Assembly: GCF_023159225.1 (NCBI RefSeq) | Contig: NC_063173.1 | Span: 7,384,352-7,448,351 of the forward strand | Source: Perognathus longimembris pacificus | Lineage: Eukaryota > Chordata > Mammalia > Rodentia > Heteromyidae | Length of the DNA: 64,000 bases | Direction of reading: 5' to 3' | In this document: piece by piece, positions 1 through 9,300 of the stretch | Layout of the letters: every line of letters begins with the position of its first letter | How positions within the stretch are numbered: position 1 is the stretch's first letter | Position numbers and translations under genes: made by a program | The notes under the pieces: generated by a model | Databases searched by the model: none | What the model was told of the DNA's origin: nothing | The model's input: only the letters and a program-made list of their open reading frames with translations

Positions 1-45
1 TTTCCTGAGTAGCTAGGATTAGAAATATGAGCCACCAGCACTCAT
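1..45 (-). mobile_element. B1-type SINE fragment cut by window edge
   Basis: The first bases read CCTGAGTAGCTAGGATTA and then GAGCCACCAGCA, the complement of the 7SL-derived B1 head (TGCTGGTGGCTCA...CCTAGCTACTCAGG). The rest lies outside the window. Confidence 0.75.
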
Positions 46-1845
46 TAGAACTCTTACACTGGACATACCAATACAGTCATGAGATTCTTATGGACTTAAA
101 GCTTAACAAACTTTTAATTCTATTAACATGCTAATAAATAGCCTCTTATTTACACTCCACTAGATAAAGGCAGATTGTTCAGCACTGGAAAATGTTATGA
201 CATATAATGTACCTTATGGCAATGCAAATTTATACACCCATCTTTAAAATAAATATATATATATCCATTATCAAGCATCACAATAATTTAAAATATCACA
301 TAATAATTTTGCTTATTCTTTTAAAGGAAGTAACTTCAAATCGAACATTTCTTTCCCAGAAATATTTTTTAGGGGGAGAGGACTAAATAACCAACAAGAA
401 GAATGATTAATCATTATATAGTTAACAAAATATGCTCTGAAAGCCTAGTAAATTAAACCATTCAAATCAAAATCCAAATGAATTACAGCTGTATTTAAAA
501 ATATGTCATGTATAGACCAACAGAATACTACTGAGAATATATATGTGTAAATATATGCACATACTGAAATGCTCATAATTATCTTTAGTCCTCTGTGACC
601 CTAAGTTTCTTCTAAAATTTGTTCTCTTTTTCACATGCTTTTCTAGTTTATTTCAATAGTCACCTATTAATAAAAAAATAACAACAAAAACACATGAAAA
701 TACTGAGAGGGAATCCGTACTGCCAATGACTGTGTAGTCATATATATTAGCTGATGAGCCCTCTGGGATCATTACTCTTTTACCAAAGTGTTGGCTTCAT
801 TTACATAAACAAACAAGCAAAGGAAACCCCTGCTCTGTCTTATGGCTCCTTGGGAGGCAGAAAGACTGAGAAAGGAGAAAGTGGAGAAATTCAAAGGGCT
901 CAGGAGCTGTCCTCCAGGGTAGTGCTGACCGTGTCCCTGACTCGGAGCAAATGTAAGACTGAAGGCCCTCTGGAAAGATGGGAACTCAGAGCCCAATTTT
1001 CTTCTTCCTCATCTTCCCCCTTTTGTTCCCCAGCATTATGCCCCATTTTTTTCTCTGCTTCCCTGATGACCATGAAATGGAAAGCTTGTAATGCACCCCA
1101 CTTTTTCACTGATTCAGTCCTTAGACTCTTCAGTATTGCCTTTCAATTCCAGGATCTGTATCCTATTGTCTTCCACTTTAACCTCCTCTTTACTCTCTCT
1201 TGTCCGGTGGGAGAGTTATCATATAGAAGAAAGGTCTGTTGCTTTCTGCCTCAGGAGTCCTTTCCTTTAAGGAGCAGGGCAGTTTATAACACGTACAAAT
1301 ATTCACTGGAAAAATAGGCTAGAGGGTTTTACATTGTTTTAAAGAACTTTTCCATATCACAATGCATCAAAGAGAATAGGAAAGGAAAATGACTTGGCCC
1401 TTTGAACAGTTTGAGATCTTGCATTAGCAAATAGCTCTAGGGAACAGAGAGAAAGATTCCTCAAATTTGATCAATATTTCTTTCTTTTTGTATATATTTA
1501 AGGCATATAATATGACACTTTATTATGCTTATGCATAGAAAAATAGTTGCTATTGTCAAGACAATTAACATAGCCATTATCTTATAATTAAACTGAGTGG
1601 GGATATTTAAAAATATGCATGTGTACCACAGTATCTTTCTAAAAGTATGGATACCCCTACAGGATGGAGATTGGAAGGATGGTGATTTAAGAACAGCCTG
1701 GAGGGAAAAAATGACAATAACTTCTCTCTTAACCAAAAAATAAAGCATACTGGCACAAATCTGCAATGACAGACATGTGAGAGGTTGAAGAAGAAAGATC
1801 GCAGTGTGATTGCACAAGACCATATCTGAAAAATAAGCACATAAA
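46..1845. other. AT-rich intron, no gene recognised
   Basis: This stretch is unique-looking, AT-rich DNA in the putative DLG2 intron. An open frame of 187 codons (754-1317, plus) has no recognisable domain, no signal of coding periodicity that I can see, and overlaps opposing frames. I treat it as chance. Confidence 0.55.
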
Positions 1846-1945
1846 AAAGGGCTCAGTGATAGCCCTCAATTTGTAGAATATGTGCCTGGAGAAGAAGTGA
1901 CCAGCTCTGGTTTCAAAGCCCATTACTACCAAAACAACAACCAAG
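1846..1945 (+). mobile_element. Degenerate tRNA-derived (ID-like) SINE
   Basis: An A-box-like GGGCTCAGTGATAG and a B-box-like GGTTTCAAAGCCC are followed by an A-rich tail (CAAAACAACAACCAA). It is old and diverged. Confidence 0.5.
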
Positions 1946-3494
1946 TATGTTAAGAATAGAAAAATAATAAATATTTTCCTCTTTTGTGTGTGTGTTCTTT
2001 TTTCTTGAAATGTTGGTGGCTGAAATAGGGGAGCGAAAAAGGAGAGGGACCCAGAAACTACTGATCCTTACAGTGCATGCTATGTACAAGAAAAATATAT
2101 AGCCTGGGCCTTGGAATTATATTCAAAACTTAAATCTTTGCAGGTAGAGATAATGTAGTTAAGAGGATGTAGAACTAGTGCCTATCCTGTGATTATGACA
2201 CATAAAATACTACGAGCAGAAAACATCAAGCTTTTGGGAAAGCTTTCTGTAACACAGAATTCCGTTCCTATAAGCAGTGTTGTCTGCTAATCATAATAGA
2301 CTGGGGCACGAAGAGGATGTAATGAAGACACCCCCTGGAATGAGGGCATGTTTGTTTCCTCCAAAGAATTTACAGAATGGCATAGGTACTCTGCACTTCA
2401 GAAATGGGAGGGGAACCGCTTCTCTCAATGGGCCTGGCATTCTAGAGGAAAAGATCTATGTCATACTTCCATTCACATCTGTAGTGTGTGTAACAGTAGC
2501 TAGGGTAGGTCCTAGCATGGAAAGGTCTTTGAAACTTATAATCATAGTCATATAGGTAGCTAACCAAACTTAATGGTAGTTGGCATGCATCAAGGAGAGC
2601 CCTGGAGATGACTAAGTGACAAAAATATAATAATTAGGGTGTTCTACTTTGAAAGCTCAAATTACTCAGCATCCTCAAAACATTACTAGCTCCAGATAAT
2701 AGTAACAATTTTGGTGTTATTGAAACTGACAGTTTAGTCTACACATTAATGTTGTTTTAGACATTGCCAATGTATCTACTTTCCAGGAAAGAAGATAAGT
2801 GTCCATATGAATAATTTTATTTTCACTCTTCCTAGAGAACAGTGACACAGGTTAATATTTCAGAAAACTTTTTGCGGGAATATATGTTTCCATGAGTTTT
2901 TCTAAGTATTTACTTTAATTCTACCTTCATTTCTCAAAAGATCCACTGAAATCATTACTGTATGTTTTCCTTGAATGAATATGACACGGTATAAAGTCCT
3001 TTGCCACATCATTTGGCTGAAGCTGTAGAGGATGAGAACATGTATGCTCATGTTTCCAGTGTCCACCCCTGCTGTGTGCTCAGGGACAGATGTTGATTGG
3101 ATAGAATAACAGTATCAGTTGTATCTTTGTTTCCAAAGTTTCACTTTGTGAGTGTCTGGCCACATATAAATATGCATATTAGTCTAAATAAGTAATACAA
3201 CTTTGAGACACATAATAATTTAACTTATATAAGTAATATAACATTGAGAAACATAATGATTTAGCATACAGCAAGGATGAACAACTTGTCCAAAAATAAA
3301 ATATATATGTGTATTTTATCAGTCAAAGAGATTCCTTCTAGAAGGAATGAATTCCCCTCATTGAAGACATGAAAATAAACAGGACTATGTAAAAACACCA
3401 AGTATTAGGTGAATGTACATAGACTAAGGACTGTTGGTACCCTGTTTAAATTTTCTTTGTCATTAATGACATCGTAATGTATAATGCAGTAATT
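1946..3494. other. AT-rich intron, nothing recognised
   Basis: No splice-bounded frame, RNA gene or clear repeat could be identified. A short frame at 2277-2555 has no recognisable content. Confidence 0.5.
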
Positions 3495-3605
3495 ATAAAT
3501 GAGGCTATTTTACACATGAAAGAATCATGCACCTAGTAACTAGGCTATCTGATTTTGAAACCTAAGCCTATCTGACAAGCAAGTTGTCCACATGATGGAG
3601 AGTTA
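3495..3605 (-). mobile_element. MIR-type ancient SINE fragment
   Basis: The order TTTTACACATGA...CACCTAGTAACTAGGCTATCTGATTTTGAAACC resembles the antisense MIR order of 'tttacagatgagg', 'cacacagctagtaag' and 'gatttgaaccc'. It is diverged. Confidence 0.5.
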
Positions 3606-4820
3606 TGATCCATCATGTAGTGTTGAAGAACTTCACTTTAAGAAACCCAGGGTAAAAAGTTTTAATAGTCTTTCTTCATCTGAGGTAGAAACCTTACATT
3701 ACATTAGTACATAATTAACCATTAGGAAAGCCTGATTACAATACCTTAATTGATACCATTATACAGGACTTTTAAAAGGTATCATATTAAATGCTTGACA
3801 AAAACAGAATGGGATACTTTACAGGAAAATTTATTTTCAAAAACTTAATTCATTTCTTCAAAGAATAATGTTAACTAACTTACCTGACAGATATTTAACT
3901 CTGTTGACATTCATCTCTATCATAAAGTGAACTTATTAAACCAGAACACCCGAAGAAAGAAAAGTAAAAGGAGGTTAAACTAATGTAATTAACCAGCCTG
4001 TAAAACAAGTGTGATTGTAATTACACCAATTTCCACCAATATGGTTGGAAAATCAAGGGAAACATAACACCCTACAATGTGCTTGACGAGTTGACTGTAT
4101 ATTCAACAACATTCTCCACACCAATCACTTGTGTAATTATTAGGTTGTGTTTAATTTCCCTTGAAAAATAATTCACCTTTGTTAATAAGCAGTTAGCACT
4201 GTGAAATCAATTCTCCTTAAGTTTGTTGGAATGGGTTTTTAAATGGCAGCCATTGCTAAGATGCTCCTGCAACTCCGATGAGCACCAAGTGGTGAGGATC
4301 GTCACTGAGGAGAGGACTAACTACTTATCTAACTCCTTACGAGTGCACTTCCTTCCTGACGAGGCTGAACGCACAAACCCTCAAACATCCTGAGACCTTT
4401 GAAAGCAAGGTTTTCAAAAGGGGAATCTAACCACACTTGGTTTGTGCAGTTCTTTTAAAAGTTGACTGCCAAGTACAATCCATCTTACAGACTAGATGTA
4501 CATATTGAGCAATAGTTTGACCATCAAGTGATTTTATTAAGGACATCTTCAGAGGACATTCCACGTGGAAGGAGCTCAGCGATCATATCAACACTGCTCT
4601 TTTAAAAAATGTTTTAATAGGAGGAAGCCCAAGACCATAAAGAAAAAGTCTCTAAGGAAAAGCCAGCCAGCACAACAAGATCCCAACCCCCAATTTTCTA
4701 TTACATCGACTTCCTCTGTGCTCTTCATGAGCAGTTTAGGGCATACTTTTTATTAACTGTACTGCCTGAAGTGCTTACCCATGGCTCAATCCAGTCTCTG
4801 GTATTATCTTTCAGAGCTAC
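3606..4820. other. Unique AT-rich intron with homeodomain-type sites
   Basis: No gene is seen. The part from about 3940 to 4260 is dense in TAATTA/GTAATTAC-like and CCAAT-like words and looks less repeat-like than its surroundings, so it is a candidate conserved noncoding element. Confidence 0.4.
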
Positions 4821-4838
4821 GGGGGGGGGGGGGGGGGG
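4821..4838. repeat. Poly(G) tract, 18 bases
   Basis: An uninterrupted run of 18 G residues. Such runs are prone to length error and polymorphism and can form G-quadruplexes. Confidence 0.95.
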
Positions 4839-5856
4839 AATCGGGACCTATGTGGTCACAGGGCTGAATATTCAGTGGTGTCCAGGAAGCAAGAGCCCTG
4901 GCTACTCCTCCACCCCTCACAGTTGAGGCCGTCGTAGGACCATAAGCAAGAAGCATCTCAGAAGGACAGGCGGAGGGAACCCAGCAGAGCTTCTGGTTAG
5001 GAGCGAGCTACACATACTCAGATCCCTCAATGACTTCTCAAACATAAGTTCAGGGAGCGCATCACAAGGGCCAATGAGAAAGCTCTGTACACATTTCAGG
5101 CAAGAAGTGGGGCATGGTCACTGTAACTTGCTTCCAACTCCATGTACTTGGGAACAGCAGTCCCATGTCGCAAAATCTGAGGTTATTTCCTACGAACCTC
5201 AGGGAGAGGACGAAACCTTGGGTGTGTGGGTTTCAAGTGGATTGAATAAACGCAATCACACAATTGCAAGGGGGAGGCATGGAGGTGCCTGCCGATTTGC
5301 TATCTAAAACGGAAAGAAGCCCCCCTTAACCTTTAAAAAAAAGCAAAAACAACAACAAAGCATCCCATTGCGAGTGGCCCCGTCCCATTTCACCCCGGGC
5401 CACTTCCGCCACTCCACGTCCCCCGGTCCCGGGGGTGCTGATCCGGTGGTGAGTTGGGTAGCTTCCAGGTCGGCCACCAGCCCAGTCACCAGCGAAACGC
5501 ACGCAGGATCCCGAAGCCAGCAGATCGATCCCCAAGGCGCCCCCCACACCCCCTTCCCAAGAGGTACCGGATCTTGGTGCTTCTGTAAGGCTGGAGAACC
5601 GGGTCCCGTCCCCCTCCACTCCACAGCCCAGCATCCGACTGGACTATCGGGGGGGGCTTTCCCAGTGCCCTCACCCCCTCCCGCGCCCCCCCCCACCCCC
5701 CATCCCCGGGAGGAGACCGTGCCACAGCTCCTGGTCACTCTTGCACACACGCAAACAGCCAAGGGGACCGAAGGGTTCGCGCTCCCGCGGGAGGCGCCCG
5801 CCGCCGCCGCCGCATGCATCTCCGAACAGGAAAGAAGCCATGAGCCCCCGCGTCCT

Positions 5857-5858
5857 AC
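5857..5858 (-). other. DLG2: 5' splice donor of the DLG2 alternative exon
   Basis: The minus strand reads GCAAG|GTAGG at the exon end, a good donor match. It falls in phase 0 after the AAG lysine codon, as required to join the KYRYQDED exon common to PSD-93 isoforms. Confidence 0.75.
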
Positions 5859-5921
5859 CTTGCATCCAAACATCAACGACAAAGTGTTGTTGGTGCAAGC
5901 AACTTTGCAGTGGCAAATCAT
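5859..5921 (-). CDS. DLG2: DLG2 (PSD-93/chapsyn-110) alternative first coding exon, N-terminus only
   Basis: DLG2 is a membrane-associated guanylate kinase scaffold of the postsynaptic density that clusters NMDA receptors and K+ channels. The minus strand reads an ATG at 5921-5919 and 21 codons (MICHCKVACTNN...LMFGCK), ending exactly at a GCAAG|GTAGG splice donor (GT at 5858-5857) in phase 0. I recognise the peptide from memory as one of the alternative DLG2 N-termini. Cysteines 3 and 5 mirror the palmitoylated pair at the start of PSD-95, and the phase fits joining to the shared exon beginning KYRYQDED, which lies outside the window to the left. PDZ, SH3 and guanylate kinase domains are therefore not present here. 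The ATG context is weak (C at -3). A second in-frame ATG at 5960 would add 13 residues (MSPVVKDPDCFTP). The exon sits in a CpG island, as expected for a brain promoter. Exon boundaries are seen; the gene name is recalled and was not searched. Confidence 0.82.
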
Positions 5922-6240
5922 TGGTGTGAAACAGTCAGGGTCCTTAACCACGGGGGACATTCCTTCCGGGCTGGGCCGGCCACTGGCAGCGCGCGCGCGG
6001 GCGGGCGGGCGGGCGGGGAGCCTCCGCCTAGAGCGCGCGGGCGCCCCGATCGCGGCCCCCGGCGCCCGGCACGGCCATCGCGGACCCGGGAGAAGCCCGG
6101 CCGGCTGCCGCGGGCGAGTGCCGAGCGGGCGCCTGGAGCGGGGCGGCGGGGGGCGGGGGTCCCTCCTTCCCGGGGAAAGAGGGGTGCGGGGAGCCAAGCG
6201 GGGGTGGGGGGGCGCGGCGCCCACTGTGTTGAATTTGAAG

Positions 6241-6287
6241 AAGGTTAAAATTTAAAAAAAATAAAATAAAATAATAAAATCAATGGA
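6241..6287. repeat. A-rich tract interrupting the CpG island
   Basis: About 47 bases of almost pure A/T with AAAAT-type units separate two very GC-rich blocks of the island. On the gene strand it is T-rich. It could be a retroposon tail remnant, a nucleosome-excluding poly(dA:dT) promoter element, or chance. Confidence 0.6.
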
Positions 6288-6344
6288 AATGGGAAGCCGA
6301 GGCGGCGGGCCGCGTGGAGGAGTGTCCCGGAAGGCGGGGCCCCG

Positions 6345-6366
6345 TCGCCGCCGCCGCCGCCGCCGC
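6345..6366. repeat. CCG triplet run in the promoter island
   Basis: About seven CCG/GCC units form a short triplet run. On the minus strand it reads CGG and would lie in the probable 5' UTR or promoter. Similar shorter runs occur near 5806 and 6508. Confidence 0.7.
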
Positions 6367-6936
6367 GCCCGCCCCCTCGCCGGCCCCGCGGGCGCCGTGG
6401 AGCCCCGAGGGCGAGCGCGCCTTCCCTCCGGGGGCCGCGGGCGCGGAGAGGCCCCGCCGCCGCCGCAGTCCCGAGCTGGGGGAGAGCCAGCGGCTTGCTG
6501 CAATCCACCGCCGCCGCCGCCGTGGGGTGGGGGGGGGGGGGAGCGCGGGCGCCCGGAGCCGGGCGGAGACCGGAGCAGCCCCGGCACGCCCCCCCCCCCG
6601 GCTCCCCCACCCCCACCCCGGGCCAGCGGCCCCCACCCCCGAGGCCCGCGCCCGGCCGCGGCAGGTGCAGCCTCCGCGCCCCCGCCCGAGGCCAGAGGCG
6701 AGCCGGCCGGGTGCGGGGGAGGGGACCCCCTGCCCCCCCCCCCCGGACCCGGGACCCGGTCCCCTCCCCGCAGAGGTCCGGGGCGGAGGAAGCGTCCGCG
6801 CTGGTTCATCCGCTGAGATCCATTTCCAGACTCCCCAAGAAGGGGTCCACCTTCTTCTGCCCACCCCGATGGCCTAGTGGCTCCCAGAGTGTATGATGTC
6901 CTCCAGGTATGAATGACAAGGCTGGTGGACGCTTGG

Positions 6937-7010
6937 TTTGTTTTATTTTATTTTATTTTTTGAGGCTGACACCACTGGGGGTTAAAATAAAAAATAAAAT
7001 AAAAAAAAAG
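6937..7010. repeat. Inverted T-rich/A-rich arms, potential hairpin
   Basis: A TTTTA-repeat tract (6937-6961) is followed after about 20 bases by a complementary AAAAT-repeat tract (6983-7009). The arms could pair into a long AT stem. It lies just outside the CpG island. Confidence 0.6.
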
Positions 7011-7472
7011 CCTGAGCGGGCACACCTGCAGAATCACTTATCGGAGATTTAACGGGGGGCGGGGGGGGGGGGGCAGGAAGTGGGGCTAGGCAGCCTGATG
7101 GTCTGGAGCTATACCGGGGGTGGAGAAAGCCAGGGGACTATTGGGGTCCCAAGGCTGGCCCCCGTGCTCCGTAGGGTCATGCCAAGCCCTTCATCATGGG
7201 ACCTGTGTGCTGAGCTCTGCAGTTGTCATGAAACCCAGACAGACCGGATAACCCCTGAGTTGCTGTGGCGGCCCAAGTCCTCCGCCGCAGCTCTTCCCTG
7301 ACATTGTGGATCTCAAGGCATAGCCTAAGGGGTAGCGGATACTGGGCACAATTTTTCTAGAGGGGAAAAAAAAAATCGAGACCCTCAGGGTTATTCCGTT
7401 GGTGCAAGTCACAAGGCGAGCTTCAAAGCAAAGGGGGTGGGAGATCGTTTCAACAAAAACAAAAACAACACA

Positions 7473-7570
7473 GCTGAGCACCAGGGGTTTTGTGCCTGTG
7501 ATTCCACTACTTGTGAGGCTGGAAACAGGAAGATTACAAGGCTGTCCCCAACAAAAAGTTTGTGAAACTT
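7473..7570 (+). mobile_element. Old B1-type SINE fragment
   Basis: TGAGCACCAGGGGTTTTGTGCCTGTGATTCC-like sequence followed by GTGAGGCTGGAAACAGGAAGATT resembles a diverged 7SL-derived SINE head. Confidence 0.45.
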
Positions 7571-7696
7571 CTTACTCCACGGCTATGTATGGTGAGACAT
7601 GTTCTGTCCTGGCATCCTGGCTTTGCTGGAAGGCTGGGAGAATTGCGGTTCCAGGCCTGTGGTAGGCAGAACCGTCCAGGAGATTCCCATATCAAA

Positions 7697-7931
7697 TCAA
7701 ACCTAGAAGCTGGGCAGAGGCCTGTCATCCCAGTTAGGACAGGAGCCTTAATAAAACAGGTACATTGACGTCAAAGTAGGTGCTGAGCCGGAAGCAAGAA
7801 CCCTGCTCCAAAATAACCAGTGTAAAAAGGGCTGGAGGCCTGGTACATTGGTAGTGCGTCTGGTTAGTAAGAGTGAAGGCTTGAGTTCAAATGCCAATCC
7901 TTCCAGAAGGAAAGGAAGGAATGGAGGAGGA
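7697..7931 (+). mobile_element. Old composite SINE (B1-like plus ID-like), A/G-rich tail
   Basis: A GCTGGGCAGAGGCCTGTCATCCCAG head is followed by an ID-like part (GGTACATTGGTAGTGCGTCTGG, then TTGAGTTCAAATGCC) and a tail that leads straight into the GGGGA array. Confidence 0.55.
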
Positions 7932-8064
7932 AAGGGGAGGGGAGGGGAAGGGAAGGGAAGGGGAGGGGAGGGGAGGGGAGGGGAGGGGAGGGGAGGGGAG
8001 GGGAGGGGAGGGGAGGGGAGGGGAGGGGAGGGGAGGGGAGGGGAGGGGAGGGGAGGGGAGGGAG
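7932..8064. repeat. (GGGGA)n pentanucleotide microsatellite
   Basis: About 130 bases of GGGGA units, with GGGAA variants at the left end, sit directly at the A/G-rich tail of a SINE. The strand is purine-only and can form G-quadruplex or triplex structures. The repeat encodes long spurious open frames. Confidence 0.97.
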
Positions 8065-9254
8065 TACTGGGAGATCACACACATCTAAAGCAAGACTCAG
8101 ATTCCCTAGATTGGTTTAGAAAGTTAAGCCTGCCACACTTAAGTGTGGTGATTTAAAGTTTACAGAGGTACTAAGCTATTTGAAATATAGAAACTATGTA
8201 GTTTTAAATATCCATAGCAAATTTTTCCAGAACATTGCTCCGATGAAATTCCAACCAGAGTAATTGCCAATTAAACTCAAAATTAACAAGTAATACTATC
8301 AGTATATCCTTCAACATCACAAGTGTCTAAGTTCCAGTAAGAACTGAAGAAAATAAAAGAATGTGTCAAGTTGAATGTGGATCTTAGGTACTTTTAACGC
8401 CCCATCCAAGATGCTTAACCTCCCTGTCCCAAGTTAATGGAAACTAAACCTGAATGTGCTGGGTCTTTGAATTGTCATTCCATAGGCCAGAAGGATGCCA
8501 AGGAAGCTACAATTTTAATCAGCCCCTTTGTGAGATGAATATGGGCATTGCCTATGAAATGAAGACCTCTTCGTAGAGAAATCAATATGGAACAAACAAT
8601 GAGCAAAAACGAGCATGGAAAGCTGAAGCTGAGTCAAACCTGGCTCTAACTACAGAGGGCAGATATACTTTAAACTTTGTTATTTTTCACACAAATTGCA
8701 GAAGGACTTACCTACTTGATCCATTAGGAATTCGGATTGATTCCACATAGTAAATATCTAATGAAGTATCTCAGGTAGTATGATTTTGTGAGTTGATATT
8801 TTGTGTGTGTGTGTGTGGCTTTTAAATGTGCTATGTCCCATTTTAGGAAAACTGTTGTCTGAGTAGTTTTGTCAGATCTTTAGGTTGCATTTACAGATTA
8901 AGTGTATCCTTTAGCATTTTATCCCTTTATGTTAACCATAAAATGTGTGATTGTGTGAGCATTTCCACCTACAGAGTGTCTATAATTATGGCTGCTTTTT
9001 CCAAAGGAGAATAGATTCTAAAAATGTTGCACAATATTTCCCTTCTTCATTAGCCTATAATTTGGATTTCAAGCACCCCAAAAGTATTGTATGCTCTATA
9101 TTGTGAAGATCCAATAATATCTAACACAGTCTTTCCCTAATGAATTACCCAAGCTAAGGCTGACCTCTTATTCTAGGGCAATGTTCAAGGCTGGTATGTT
9201 AGTCCCCATTTGATAGGTTCTTTTGGATCAGACTGATAAACTCGAATGAAAAAC
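8065..9254. other. Intron, nothing recognised
   Basis: AT-rich sequence with a short (GT)n at about 8803-8817. No gene or clear mobile element was recognised. Confidence 0.5.
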
Positions 9255-9300
9255 AAAGAACTGTAACCCCTTTGTACATCACTTTGACAATAAATAAATA
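9255..9300 (+). mobile_element. L1 3'-end fragment
   Basis: CTGTAACCCCTTTGTACATCACTTTGACAATAAATAAATA matches the 3' terminus shared by the other L1 copies in this window (for example 21312-21350 and 27390-27420). Confidence 0.7.

Larger units (their letters stand above)
5370..6830 (-). promoter_or_regulatory. DLG2: CpG island, probable internal DLG2 promoter and 5' UTR
   Basis: A block of about 1.4 kb is extremely GC- and CpG-rich in an otherwise AT-rich, CpG-poor window. It contains GC-box-like GGGGCGGGG/GGGCGG motifs, (GCGG)n at about 5994-6016, several CCG runs (about 5806-5815, 6345-6366, 6508-6522) and long G or C runs near 6526-6541 and 6726-6743. It surrounds the DLG2 exon and extends about 900 bases upstream of it on the minus strand, so it most likely holds the transcription start and 5' UTR. 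No clear TATA box is visible at a defined start. Many overlapping open frames on both strands here are proline-, glycine- or arginine-rich by-products of composition, not genes. Exact transcription starts cannot be set from sequence. Confidence 0.85.

Noticed and set aside
754..1317. 187-codon plus-strand frame
   Set aside because: No recognised domain, no supporting splice or promoter context, and overlapping frames on the other strand. Length is within chance for a 64-kb window.
5304..6877. Many long overlapping frames of 60-306 codons in the CpG island on both strands
   Set aside because: They are proline-, arginine-, glycine- or alanine-rich in every frame, which is the product of GC composition. 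Only the 63-base exon with a donor and a recognised peptide is supported.
7848..8156. GGEGRGGEGR and PSPPLPSP repeat proteins
   Set aside because: They are translations of the GGGGA microsatellite.
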